From Ramazzottius varieornatus (Eukaryota > Tardigrada > Eutardigrada > Parachela > Ramazzottiidae): a stretch of DNA of 64,000 nt. The notes below the pieces were generated by a model. It was not told the origin of the DNA. It ran no database searches and saw nothing but the letters and a program-made list of their open reading frames with translations. This document shows, in pieces, positions 46,153-58,900 of this stretch (positions are counted from its first letter, which is position 1; the number at the start of each line of letters is the position of its first letter). The position numbers and the translations under genes were made by a program. The DNA lies in NCBI GenBank assembly GCA_001949185.1, contig BDGG01000004.1, positions 4,480,554 to 4,544,553 of the forward strand, written 5' to 3'.

Positions 46153-49100
46153 ATGGCTACCTGCGAGGCTGACGGTGATGATGCCACCGAGGCCGAAAGT
46201 AACAGCGAAGAACCATCAATCGCCACAAAACGAGCCTTCTTCGTTGCGCGATCCGCCAGTAGCTGTGCTGACCAGCAGCCGCATCTTCGGACGGTGAAAG
46301 TCCAGCGACGACATGCCAATCGCCATTCCACCATCTCTCAGCATATCCAGCTTTTTGAGTGCAAGACCTTCACTTCGGCGCTGAGTTCGCCTGTCCTTTC
46401 TGCTCGCAGGATGTCCACTGTTGATCGCGGCGGTTCACCTAGAGAAAAATCTGACACACCAGCTACGCCGATGGAATCACTCTATGTTAATTTAAGGGAT
46501 CTCAATCGAGAGTCGAATGGCGAGCAACAACGCGTACCGACTAAGCCTTCGGCCAGGAAGAAACCGATGCCTGTTCCAAGGCGAAGTTCGCAAGTCCAGT
46601 CGGTACCCGCCATCCAAGAGACAACACCACTTAGCCCGCCGGCAACTCCAGCACGTCCAGCTTATCCGCCGCCATTGCCTCCGACTGCTGCGTCTCGACA
46701 ACAACCTGTAAGGAAACATTTGGCCGGAAAACCGCCATTGAATCTTCGTGAAATGAAAAATTGAAAATGGATGGAATTTTCACAATGTTCATTTAACTTT
46801 GACTTGATTGATGATTTGACTTGTTCTGACCGGGTATTTTTGTTGGTGTAGTCTTAAAACCGCGTAATGTACTGTATGCCAATCAACGATCAAGCGAGTC
46901 AGTGACAGACACTCATCATCCACTCATGTTTTTCTCTGTTTTTGCAGCACTTCGACCGACAGAAATCATGTCCACTAATTGCTTGTGAACGGAGAAAAAC
47001 AATAGCCAACGACTGTCATTTTCCGCAGCCATCGCAAAGCTCGCCACGATTGGAAGAAGCAAGTCTTCTAAACAAACCCGGAAGTTTTGGTAATGTAACG
47101 CCACGACCGGGTTCAGGCTCCTCCACACCATCCGCCGGAACTCCCGTCAAAGACCTGGACTTTCTTAGAGCGTCCACACAGATTACTGACAATCACCACA
47201 AGTCTATGACACTACCCAACCGCCTTGCTCGTCCACTCTTCAGTCTCCAATCCCAGCCTGTTATTTCCAGTCCCAGTTCAGTCAACAGTGTAAAGTCCTC
47301 CACAACGGAAGACTGTCACATTTCCCGGCGACCCCTGCCTCAACTTCCGTCGTCGGGAAGTCAAGAAGAAGGGACTGACGACTGTTACAGTGACACATGC
47401 ACCTACAACGAGCCAATTTATCAAGAACTAGCAGAAGATGCCGGAGCCGAGAAAGCAGATGTCACTTCCGGTTTCTCGATGTCGGTCTTTCCCCAGCCAT
47501 CAGTGTTGAGGAAAACCAGGCGTTGCGGGAGGAGCTTTCGCTCGCTTCGAGGACTTCAGGGTGACAAGCTTGTAGTGAGGCCCAAGCTGCGCTCCATGTC
47601 CTTCACCACGGCGGACTTGGAGGTGCGCAGCCAGCCGCGACCCTACTCCACTTCCTGCTCCTCCATTTCTCTGACTGAATCGGATTCCGGAGTTTCGCTC
47701 GAGTTGGAATCCCTACGGGATGATTTGAGTTTGAGATATGCAGTTTCGAACCTGACCGGTGATTTCGGCAAGGCCGTGGACAAAGCTAAGGGATTCCAAA
47801 GCCGATCTGAAAGTCTTAACACTAGTAAGTCTTTTACTCATACGCAGTGAAATTACGCATAACGATGTAATAATTCTCTAACATGTTCAAGAAAGCGAAA
47901 GCAATAGAAAGAAAAAATATCATCGTCAATCAGTTTAGACTTCCGATTATTCTGTTACAGAGTCGGACGGACAATGGACTAAGCAAGTGGCTAAGAATGC
48001 TGTCGGCAACAAAAATCGCCGACACACTCTGCCCATCTCTATGGCCCTATCACCGCACTCATCAACCGTGTTCGGTAAGACCGCGGGATATACTATTAGC
48101 ACCATCACACTGCATTCGACCCACATTTCACCTTAATTATGGCTATGAAAGTGTGCGGCATAGATCATCAATCTTTGTGCAGCAGACGACATTGATCATC
48201 TCGGTAGTGTCAGGTTTAATAGACCCACATCAACCGCCACAGCGCACTGTACCGCAAACAGTGCCTGTTTGAAGGTTCCCTCGGACTTTGGTTTCAACCC
48301 TGCGCCAGTTAATCTGGGAGAAGCAGGAATGGAAGACCTACGGAGACAAACAAACTCGACACAATTTTTTCCCAATGGTGCACGCTCTCGATGTTGTTGG
48401 CTGGTAGTGTGCGCCACTTGAAGAGTTGTTCTTGTCAAGTTTGCTGCCGATGTCTCAAATGTGAAAAGTTTCGAGCCACAGAGATCACCGATCAAACAAT
48501 ACGATTTGACCAACGGTTCTTCCTTATAAACCCTTATGATAAATATTCCGTTTGCTCATTAGTCTTTTCTTTTTTCAACAGACGACATTGATGATGACAA
48601 GTCGGAAGCTGTGGCCCATTGTGAGCTGGATCATTACCCGCCGCGCGCTCTTTGGTGCCAACAGTTGTCAGTGGTTAGCAGCGGGCTCTTGGACCACCTG
48701 TCTGACGACGAAAGAAAGCTGCAGGAAGCTCTCTACGAAATCATCGCCTCGGAAGCAGCTCACCTACGATACCTCAATGTGGCCATCAACGTCTTCAAGA
48801 ACGCACCAGAGTTTCTGGCAGCCAACAGAGGCGGTGACCCATCGCTGGCCGTCCTCTCCGCCCAAGAAGAACGTAATCTTTTTCTGAACCTCACCGACGT
48901 TCGCACTGCTAGTTACAGCTTGTTTGGTGCCTTGCATCAACGCTATGTCCAGCATGGTTCGCCCCTCATGCCACATTGCCATGATATCTTGTCAGACTTT
49001 GCCGCCAACCAGTCAAAGGTAAACTCTCCCACAGTAATCCAATGTTGAACTACTGGGCATAGTGTTTACGATTTCAGGTGTATGTCAAGTACTGTTCGGA

Positions 49101-51010
49101 CCAGCTATTCCAAGAGAAGACGCTGAAGGGTCTTCGAGAAAGAAAAAGGTTCCAAGAGGTCAGTTCCCCAAATTCGACAAGATTGTTTTTTCCAAGTGCC
49201 GCGTGTTTTCAGTGTTATGAGCTGCAAGCATGCGTCATTTGAAAAACAGTCTGATCGGGCTTGTTTGCGGAGCTCGATCAGACCCAATTAATAAATTTTA
49301 ATGGTTATACAGTATGTATCTGTCACACATCACGGTGGCTTCATTTTTATGTTGCCTGGTTGTAGGTGGTGAGGAGGTTGGAAAGCCTGAAAGTGTGCGA
49401 GTCGTTGGACTTCCGGTCGTACCTGATGTTACCGATGCAGCGCGTGACACGCTTACCCTTGTTGATCAGTGCCGTCGTCAAGCGTACAGCGGGTACGGCA
49501 GAGCAGACGGCTTATACCAACGCCCTAATTGCCATCAACAAGGTAAGCATCGCATGTTCGCCTCTTTTTGCATCGAGAGTTGCTGTCAGTGGGTTTCTTT
49601 CTTTTTTGTTTTTAGGTCGTGAGAGAATGCGACGAAGGAGCCAAACGGTGAGTTTGATGATAGAAAGGGTTTCTGACTTCTGTCATGCAGTGTATAGGCG
49701 AACTTTTTCAGTCTAATCATTCTACTAATACAGGTGTGCATGCATCGAAGAGCTATGCCGCATTGACTCCATTCTACAGTTCGATGTCTCTCTCAAAGTA
49801 AGAAGAACATAGATATTATTGAAATACCCATTTAATGCCCATTATACCGATTGTATGGATCTGGTCAAACTTGTTACTCCTTTCAGAAAATTCCAATTAT
49901 TTCCGCTTCGCGTTCGTTGGTCAAGCGTGGAACCGTTGATGTTATTCAAATAGAGCACAAGTTTCTACCGCGGCGGACTTTTCACAAAAAGTAAATAAGC
50001 CTGCGTCAAACTTTCATAATGGCGTTACTGACTGATTAATTAAATTACAGGTCTCTGCATTTATTGCTGTTCAACGACCTGTTTCTCTTGACCAAACCCA
50101 AAGGGTTCGTGCCCAGCTGTTCCTCTATCAGGAGTGATCAAGAGGGATATTGAGTTCGATTTAATATGGTATTCCTGATGGTTGCAGAGGCTCGGAAGAG
50201 GCACTGGTGGTCATTGACTACTGTCCGCGCAACATGCTGGACTGTGTGCAGATATCGCCCACCGAGCGCGACGATCTCCTGGCCCACACTTACCTCGGAG
50301 GTTCCCACTCCGCTCAAAACCCTCAAGATTTCCTCGGGGCCAAGATCGTCCTCTTGCGCAACAGCGCGCAGAAGACCGTCGAGCTCTTTGTCGTTATGTC
50401 GCTTGAGTAAGTGGAAACTGAACCAGATCGTTCTCGCAAGTGGCGCACGTTCCTGTCGTCATAGGCTACGAGCGTGCGCCAAATGGGAAATCAGTCTGGT
50501 CCAGTCATTTGCTCAGCTAACAAGTCTGTCCTTTCTTCTCCTTCGAAGGGATATTGGGGTGTATAACGAAAATACTTGGTTACAGGAGCGATTACTTAAG
50601 ATGGATGAGCGTGCTGAACCCTTCGGAGAAAGTGGACGGCGATGAGAAGATTTACGAAATCTGGGATTGTCCAAAGTACGAAGTGATTGCCGATTACATG
50701 GCCAAGGAGAACGACGAGCTGAGTCTGGTAGTGGGTGACGTTGTGGATATCTACCGAAAGTCCTCGGATGGCTGGATGGAAGGTCGCAAAGCGTCCGATG
50801 GTCATCTAGGCTGGCTCCCCACCGACATCACCAAAGAACTCATGACTGAACATGCTCGGGCCAGGTACTGTTGGTTCCGAACTCACCAACTATCATTCAG
50901 CTGACATTGTCTCTCCTCCATTTTTCAGAAATTTGAAGGAACGAAACCGCCTTTTGACGGTATCCGCTCAGATCACGAAAGAACGCTCGAAACTTCCGAC
51001 ATATTGGTGA
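46153..51010 (+). CDS. Ephexin-family Rho guanine nucleotide exchange factor (DH-PH-SH3), complete
   Basis: Activates Rho-family GTPases downstream of Eph receptors. Thirteen exons keep frame: 46153-46707, 46948-47824, 47961-48074, 48582-49018, 49078-49158, 49366-49542, 49616-49647, 49734-49797, 49887-49990, 50051-50104, 50188-50406, 50586-50864 and 50929-51010 (1024 aa). The first half is disordered, Ser/Pro-rich with proline-rich SH3-binding runs and Tyr sites such as NEPIYQEL. The DH domain begins near ALYEIIASEAAHLRYL and includes YLMLPMQRVTRLPLLI. The PH domain has LHLLLFNDLFLLTKP. The SH3 reads VIADYMAKENDELSLVVGDV, and then the ephexin-type tail ARNLKERNRLL. Among vertebrate genes it is nearest NGEF/ARHGEF15/16/19/26. 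Three introns hold MITEs. Confidence 0.93.
48346..48447 (+). repeat. Hairpin MITE family A, copy (RhoGEF intron 3)
   Basis: GACAAACAAACTCGAC...TGTTGTTGGCTGG...TGTGCGCCACTTG, ending CAAGTTTGCTG. Confidence 0.82.
49171..49270 (+). repeat. Hairpin MITE family A, copy (RhoGEF intron 5)
   Basis: AATTCGACAAGATTG...GCATGCGTCATTTG, ending GCTTGTTTGC. Fills about half of the 207-bp intron. Confidence 0.75.
50421..50513 (+). repeat. Hairpin MITE family A, copy (RhoGEF intron 11)
   Basis: CAAGTGGCGCACGTTCC...GAGCGTGCGCCAAATGG. It begins 14 bp after the donor and fills 93 of 179 bp. Confidence 0.78.
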
Positions 51011-51557
51011 TAGTTACACGCTTGTCCTCCGTTGTGGCCATGATTGTCCGCACCAAGCACTAGTCGAGAGAGACGTTGGTTTGCTCATCATCTTATAGTG
51101 ATTTCGGGTTCATGTAAAGTTCTATGTAAAGTCAAAGGTAAAGATGAACTGCAGTCGGTGTGGACCCATAAATTTCGTGAACATTCACTTCCTTGCATGA
51201 CAGCCTGATTTACTGTTCGAGCTTTACTCACTGTGCAGCACGAAAGTGTGGAAGATTATCATCGACCACGGAAGATTTCTATCGGGTCGTCACAAGAGTC
51301 ATGTACTGTCTATCGGCCAAGTGATGTAGCGAACCCCTAGAAAACTTCGATACTTGGTTGTACAGCATAATGAGTACACGTGTATAGCGAAAGTTGTTAG
51401 CGAAAATCACTCAAGTGTTCGTTGTCGAAATATTATTATGTCAGCCTTTGCGAGATCCGATTGCCGATTGTAACAGACCATGGACCTGTGAGCTCGAGGC
51501 ATGTATGAATCGGTCACCTGATGAAATTTCGTATGACAAATTTTGAGGACTTTTCAA
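51011..51557. other. Intergenic, nothing seen
   Basis: 3' flank of the RhoGEF and presumed promoter of the small secreted-protein gene. Confidence 0.4.
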
Positions 51558-52081
51558 ATGTATTCCACGTGGGTACCGGTGCTTTTGCTCCTTGGAACAA
51601 TCCAGCTTCGGACAACCATTTGTGCTAACAGCGCGGCTGCTCTATTGGTGGCTTCCTCGCCCAGCGACAAACAGGAAGTCGCAACGGGACACGATGGTAC
51701 TCCATTGCGAGGTCGGTTAGATGGATTATACCAGTCCTCAAATAATACTCTCTCCATCCGAGTCTATGTTAACTTTGCTGAATGACTAGTTTCGAGAAGG
51801 TCAATTCAAAAATGGATTGTTTGCATAAAGTTCAACGGATGGAACCGATGATACCGGACCCTGTCAAAATACTGGAAACCCTGGGAAATCTACACGATCA
51901 AGCCCATGGGACGACCAAGCCGCCATCGTTTGCGCACGACGGAATGAAATGTGAGCGCTTCCAAGAAGCGTGCTGCGCGAAGCTACTAGAGTCTTTGGCT
52001 CAAGACCGCAAGGTCCACGAGGAATCTCTTTGTACAGTTCATCAACTGAACGGATGCAGTTGCGACATCCACGTTCCCTAA
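51558..52081 (+). CDS. Small secreted Cys-containing protein, two exons
   Basis: Starts at ATG 51558 with a signal peptide (MYSTWVPVLLLLGTIQL...). A short intron of about 75 bp (GTTAGA donor near 51716, ACTAG acceptor near 51790) restores frame with a second exon reading FEKVNSKMDCLHKVQ. That exon ends with a Cys-rich part: KCERFQEACCAKLL and HQLNGCSCDIHVP before TAA. About 148 aa with seven or so Cys in the mature part, suggesting disulfides. Not recognised as a known cytokine, venom or hormone family. The intron is inferred; the donor is weak. Confidence 0.5.
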
Positions 52082-52718
52082 CAAAATATCAAATAGTTAT
52101 CGCAAAGTTCACAGCGAAATATTGCGCAGGGTGGAATAGAGTATACATGGGAGCTCGCCAAAAGAATTCGACAAGATCGTTCACAAGTGGCGCATGTCCT
52201 CTGTGTTACTGGCTGGAAGCTTGTGCCACTTGGAAAAGAACGGACTTGCCGAGGATCGTTTTTGTATCGCTCCCAGTGTTGTTCAAAGTGCTACATACAT
52301 GTGCAAGAATGGCTGAAAAATATGACAATTAGACTGCATACCAAAGGATCACCGGTCGACGACAGAGAAAAGTCGACCAGAAAACTTATGAGTACGGATA
52401 CTCGTATTACAAATAAAAGCTAATACAGAAGTCGCATTGCGATTATTTCCATAAATTATGCCTACCACAATACGAGAAACCATGCTAGAATGGAAACTTA
52501 CACGACCTTTCCATAAGGTTTGGCTATTTACATTGCAACACCGGGAATTAATTCACAGGAATTGACTAAGCTTGATTTTGAAGGGAATGCTAAATGAGTT
52601 TCTTGGATTAGTCCTACGTTCATGCTGCGGCGCATGAAACTCTTAATGATGCTTGCAACCTAATAGTCTCGACAGCACACCCTTAGTTGGTTCGAAGAAG
52701 ACAGCCCATGTTTAGGCC
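52082..52718. other. Intergenic; contains one MITE
   Basis: Between the secreted-protein gene and the 3' end of the transporter. Only the hairpin element is recognisable. Confidence 0.4.
52157..52253 (+). repeat. Hairpin MITE family A, only clearly intergenic copy
   Basis: AATTCGACAAGATCG...TACTGGCTGGAAGC...TTGTGCCACTTGG. Confidence 0.8.
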
Positions 52719-55700
52719 TTAGATGCCCGTATCGGCATCCCCTGCCGGTGAATGCTCTTCCGAGTTGGGGATGGGCTGGTAACTGTTGACGGCTAGACCG
52801 TTGAGGTCACGGCTCTGCGTTTCTCGAAGCTCTTGAGGCGAACGATGGTCTCGGCGGAGGGACCTTCTGACGGAGCGCCGTCGCTCGATAGCTCCTTCGT
52901 AGTTGACTTCCAGGTGAGTGGACATGCGCCGGAAGGGGTCGAAGGGCGACATTGGCGATAGCGGAGACAAGGCTTGCTCACCAATCTCCTTGATCACTTC
53001 CTCGTCAATCTTGTCCAGGTCGGCTTTACAGAGATGATGGACGATGCCCGCTCCGAAGGCGTCACCCAGCACGTTGATACTTGTCCGAATGCGATCCCTG
53101 CAAAATGAAGCCACCACGTTAACAATGTACCACCTGCCGATGCCCAAGTTAACTGGCGCACAAAAGCCTTACAGCATCCAGTCGACGGCAACAATGTAAG
53201 TGACATCACTCGTGGGAAGTCCCAAGCTGGTCAGGACCTGGAAAAACAGCCCAAATGCTCAGAAATGCGGAGCTAGCATAGAAATAAGATAGAAAGAAGA
53301 AGACAGTATACGTACCAAGAGCATGGTCACCAAGCCGGCACTTGGAACGCTGGCTGCTCCCACTGACGCTGCCGTGGCCGTCAAGCTGATAACATGGTCA
53401 ATAAAGATCAGATGGTGCTTAACCAACGAAAAGTTCGGGGTATCAGATTACGTTATGTTAATCACCTGACAGTGATGATTTGGCCCCAAGTCAGTTCCAT
53501 GCGGTTCAACTGCGCTGAAAACCAAAGAGACCTTTGAGACGGCTGCCGAATGATACACCGGCTGACAAGCAGGAGCTTTACCGATAAAGATGGCAGCGAC
53601 GGCTTCGTACAGAGCCGTTCCGTCCATATTGATGGTGGCTCCAACTACGATGCAAGATTCATTAAAATGTTTGGACTGAGTGGTTCTTCAACTTCCGCCT
53701 GTAACCTACTTGGCAGAACAAATCTCGTAACACGCTTGTCCACGTTGTTATTCTCCTCCAGACAGCGAAACGTCAGGGGCAACGTGGCCGCACTGTACGA
53801 AGGAAGATTACGATTAATAAAGATGATCGAGAGGCGCAGTAGACTGATCATTTTACGCAGGACGATCCGCTGATTAGCGCGGCAAATGCCTGTTCCAGCT
53901 TGAAACACCCCAAGGCTTGCTCAAAACATAACACCCGATGGCACCCCAGTACATGCTGAATCTCGAATCCAGCGTTTTCGGCGGGGCAACTTATACTATC
54001 ATTTTTTGATGGTCTCGCTGAACTTTACCTGGAAGCCGTCCCTAACGCCATGACCCACGCCTGCAGCATTCCGCGGAAGAATGTCCAAGGATTCTTGCGG
54101 GTGACGGCAAAGTAGATACCCGGCAGGACAATGATTGCGTGGAAAGCCAGTCCACAAAGAACAGTAACCTACAGCAATATTCCATCAAATTCTTCCAAGT
54201 ATAACGTTGTGTCGTCTCAGCTCACCATGTACATTCCCAGCATCCTGGCCGTATCAGCGATGTTTTCCACCTCTAAAATTTTGCCGGAGATCAAGCACGC
54301 GATGCCGATTGGGGAGTACCAGATGATCAGCTTGACGAAACGCATGATGATCTCGTTGAGGACGAAGAAGAAGTTGGTCATAACTTGTCCTTCGGGTCCC
54401 ATCGCTCCAAGAATGGTGCCAAAGCCAATACTGAATGTTATCAAGCCTGTCAGCAACGAGAAGAGGTTGTTCTTATTGTTGGCAGGATGTGTTATGATGC
54501 TAACTTACCGAGGACGTTCATGCCATCTTTCAGGATCAAAGATCGCACTCGAATGGTCGGCTCGGATCCATTTACCGACGCGTTGTAGGCTTTGTTGGGC
54601 ACTATTTTGTAGATGGTCTCGTCGTTGCGGAAACATGCTTGGACAAGGTTGTCGGGAAACACGTTTCTGGAGAAAGGGACCTTACTCGGTAAGTGGAGGG
54701 AATTAGTAAGTTCGCAGTCAGTTCGAGCTAAGAAATACTGTAGTGCTGCCAAATTATCGCGCACTGAACCACGTGATGAGTCATCGCTGCCCGGTGTGAT
54801 CAGATGTTATCAGTTTAGCCTCGCTGGCTCTCACCCGGGCATGATTTACTGCTCACGTAGTTGAGTGCGCGATAATTTGGTAGCACTACAGTATTATTTT
54901 TATTCTTGCACATAGGCCCGCAGTGACGTCACGATGCAGGTCGCTGACGTCCTGTGCTGCTTTACATAGTCAGCTTTGACAGCCCATGAGCCCAAATCTC
55001 TCAAGTAACACTGCCAGTTGTCGGTTGGTTGTTTGGCCAGTTATCGAACGTTCTTACGCTTATTTCTTTCTAACTCTGAGGTATGAAGTTTTGACTGTGT
55101 GAGTTCAGTAGCCGGAAGCAGGGAACGTTGTGCTCGTAATTGAAGGTTACCTGATCAAGTCGAGGATGGCATCCAGAGTGGAGACTTCCTTTTCTTCGCC
55201 CTTCTGGATGGCGGCATCGCGAGCCGTGTTAGCGCCTGGCCGGATGCTGACCACCATCACGATACCGATGATGGCGGCGATCATGGTGGTCGAGAAGTAA
55301 TATAGTAAGGCCCACGAGCCCATCTTACCACTTTCCTTTGCATCCAACTGAGCCAAGCCTGCATAAACATAATCAAATCAGACTTCGTGCGGCCATCAGT
55401 TTTGTCATCTAATTATGTCTCTTCTTATTCCTGTAGTTGGGCCTGTTGGTATTGGTTGCGAGTCGACCTTTGAAGCTGTACCTGAAATTAGACTGGAGAC
55501 GATAAGTGGTAGGACCATCATTTTCAGCATGCGCATCAGTATTTCTCCGGGATATTGTATCAAATGTTTTTCCGTAGGACCCAAATTGGCGAAACGCAGG
55601 ACTGAGCCCAGGGCGATCCCAACTATTACTCCCAGAATCGTCAGGACCAACAAGAGATTGTCGGCGTTCATTTCTGGACGGCACTACGATCGATAAGCAG

Positions 55701-55941
55701 GTCAGTTCTAGACCTCTGATAACCGAACACACAACCAGTTCCGTTTCTTCAAAATTGTCAACAAAATGGAGAAACAGGCAGTTTAGGGTAAAGAGATCAA
55801 GGGTAAGGAAGGACTTACTCGTTTTAGTCGTTCCTTGAGCGTCAGCGGACCCCCATCCGAATGCTGAACGGGTCGTGGAGGAACGACTAACCGGACAACT
55901 TCCGGCGCTTGGTTCTGGTTTTGTACGTGTTTGTTCACCAT
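52719..55941 (-). CDS. Excitatory amino acid transporter (SLC1 family), complete
   Basis: Sodium-coupled glutamate/aspartate transporter of the plasma membrane. Twelve exons keep frame: 55819-55941, 55482-55683, 55151-55358, 54509-54666, 54226-54446, 54029-54168, 53710-53792, 53582-53644, 53466-53514, 53316-53385, 53173-53237 and 52719-53097 (586 aa). Landmarks are [14 protein letters not shown] (TM2), [14 protein letters not shown] in the extracellular loop, [10 protein letters not shown] at hairpin 1, [10 protein letters not shown] (TM7 Na+ site) and the TM8 motif [19 protein letters not shown]. The Arg in DRIRT favours acidic substrates over neutral ones (ASCT). The cytosolic tail is Ser/Arg-rich. 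Intron 3 contains a mariner-like MITE. Confidence 0.97.
54737..54891. repeat. MITE family C, 155 bp, TA target duplication (EAAT intron 3)
   Basis: Inverted repeats of about 33 bp starting CTGTAGTGCTGCCAAATTAT at the left, the reverse complement at the right. TA flanks at 54735-54736 and 54892-54893. No coding capacity; Tc1/mariner-like. Confidence 0.88.
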
Positions 55942-58900
55942 TCTTCGCGGCGCGTCTAGATTTTTATAGGGTGATCGAATTTCCGAGAAGCGTCGGCCAG
56001 TCGACTAACTACGCCTTGATTCCTGTAAATATGACAAACACCAAACATATTGCAGAACTTTAAATCTCCCTCAACCTACATACGCATCTTCCATCCATCT
56101 AGACGTGCATATTTTGGTGAACTAAAGGTAAAAGTCATGTGTTGTTGGTGGAAGGGAAGGGTGCATCACGAGGCTTTTACGAGAACAGGGGCTGGATCCA
56201 CCTGAGGCTTAATCCATTCGCTAGCGTTAACCTTTCAGAATGAGACCTTTATTATGGTTTGACACATCCTTTGATGAAAGCTAGGGCTGAATATCAAAAG
56301 GAACATTTTCTGATTATCCCGAACGGCTTTCAGTGTGCATACTACATGTTATGTTACATGTACAGTACAGATGGCGGTTCCTTATTGATTTCTTGTGGGC
56401 CGGTGTTTTTTAAATCTGTTTGAACAGAAATATGACGGCCTCCAAAACGAAAACAAGAACAGTGTGTATGCAGGAATTTCTTGCTGGGTTGCGGGTTGCA
56501 GAAGACACCATTGAACGGTCATATTACTTTATATTGAATTCTGGATGAACGATTCGGTCTCTTATATTGTTTGCACAAAGGAGACTCCTCATCTCCATTA
56601 CGCTTCCGTGCAAATTTTGAGCCATTGATGATAAATCAACCCCCATCGCGCTGTCAAAGCAGTTATGTTGAGCAAATATTGAGCCACCAGGAAGGAGTCA
56701 GAATTGAAATTCCCCTTTCGCGCCTCCTTCAAACTTCTATACTTCTTAGCGATTTTATTACGCTTAGTTTCTGGGTCTTGGCACCTCGGCATCTTCGATA
56801 CAGAAGCTAGAACCCCACTGTAGGCCAGACCAAGTACGCAAAGTGAGCGATCGACTTTGGCACGGAAGTTGCTCACACGAGACACTGGCAGGTGCAATCG
56901 TGGGCAAAATAGCAGGCGGAAAAGGAAGGGGAAAGTCTAGGCACGCTATTAAATACTTTTCCATCGGTAGAACGAGCTCTCTCCCAGAAACAGTTCTAAA
57001 TTTCCTGCGGGGATATTTTGAGACGCCAAAAGAATAGAAAAGTTGTTCTACAACGCTGGGCGGTCTGAAAGGCCAATGTTGCCGCAGAAAACAGCATTGT
57101 CCGTCAAAAGCCGACGATCGACTTTCTATCAAGTGTCATTACTTCCCTGCAGATCAACAATGCCTGCCAATAAAAGGATGGATTCCTGCCTTTCAAGTTG
57201 AGCTGGCTTCCTTTCTTTTTCCTTCCTCTAGGCTCGGCAAAAAGTCTGTCTTGTAAAGTGTGGGTTTATGGGCGTTATGGGGTCTTTAGTGCGTTTTGCT
57301 GCACGCATGGCGCCATATCGATAGTGATAAGCTCCCCATCATGATGACAAAGCTTTCCCTTGAAAAACCCCAACTTTAATCATGGACTCCGGGATCGTAA
57401 CAAAAAGGCCCTGGACTGGCTTCCTTTTGTGCTCGAAGAGCTATTCGCCATGTTTGGGGACTTTGGGTTTCCGTGTTATGGTCAACGGTGATTGATGAGG
57501 TCGGGCAAGATTTCGTACAGAAGAGACAGCTTTCTCACGCGAGAATTCAGGCTAAGTCGGTTAAGGCCCGTATTTATGGAGCTTAGTACTCTGCGGACAC
57601 CCAAGACACCCAGAAAGATATGGCATTATAATCGGTGAGATGAAACGGGGGAAAATCACTGGGGAGCTCATTAAGCACCCGCTGGCTATCAACAAAGACG
57701 CCATGATACCTCATTTTTCACGGTTATCACGAGAGCCACAGCTTTTATGCTATTCCTTAGGGAACTTCGTAGGTTCGCGTCAGACATCAGGAATGGCGTG
57801 ATATTACTTTGGTGTCGGGAATTTTCGAAACAGGTTGGCATGCTGGGTTGTGTGAGGCCAAAACTGCAAGCGGTCCTGCTCACGGACCTAGCAGGAGCTC
57901 TTTGTCGTCAGAGCTTACCCTGCCGTGTGCGACTCGCTTTCTGACAGAGAAATCATTTCTTGTCATGAGTTCAACAGCGCCATTTCCCGAATGGCTGGAT
58001 CGCCAGTTCACGGCATTGCCGAGGCATACGAAGCATGAAATTCGTAAGGTCACCCCGAGGTCGTGGTCTTTCCGTATTTTATCCCGACCGGCCGGACACG
58101 GTGTAAACTGAGCAGGAACTGTGAGTCGATTCTCACGGACTCCGAAATTTAAATTTTTCAAATTTGTTTGAATGTACTAGGCTCGAAGGATTTGACTAAC
58201 TCTGCCTTATATTCTTCGAAGGTATAGTGTACCTGATGCGTCTGGAAACAACAAGCATCAATATCCATAGAAGACATGATGGAATCCACGAGGAACCTCA
58301 AGGCAACAGTAGGCTAGGGAAGTACAACGTCCATGATGAATCGCCCGTGCAACGCAATAGGTTTTTATGCCAAAATCACGTAGAGTATCAAGTGTGTCCA
58401 GGGATGACGAGAGCGATGTAAGCGCAACTTGCTGAGGAAATGGCCAAGTTACCGTTGGTGGAAACTGCTGGTTAGGTAGACGTTTGTGGCGGTAAACGGA
58501 GACCGGTGAGCACAAAGTGGAGTGGTGGGGGGAGACGATGTGGTTGTCGTTTCCGACTGCCGCGTGTAGACCCAGCTCCCTTCTGGATCTTCCTTTCGTG
58601 TCGAGCTGACAGTGGTAGTGGCGATACAGCGCGGACGGGGACGGGTACGGGCTGGTCTGCTGGGGGCGAGCTAAGCTTTTAGCTTTGGCGGGTCTTTGTA
58701 AAGAACACTCTGTTCATGCAGGTCTTACTAAGTCTTGTCGAATTGCTCATATCAAAGCGCTTCTCTTCAAAAGCCAAAAGCAGCCTATTCTTTGCATGGG
58801 TAAATCAATAACATGCTGATCGCTGGAAGATCATCCCCCTCCATTCTGTGCCATAGAAAGGAAGCTTCCCTTATCACGGAGCATAATGCATTAGCCGCCA

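Noticed and set aside
57809-58161. Long ORFs on both strands in the 4-kb gene-free region
   Set aside because: Mutual antisense frames without Met-start context, splice sites or family similarity.
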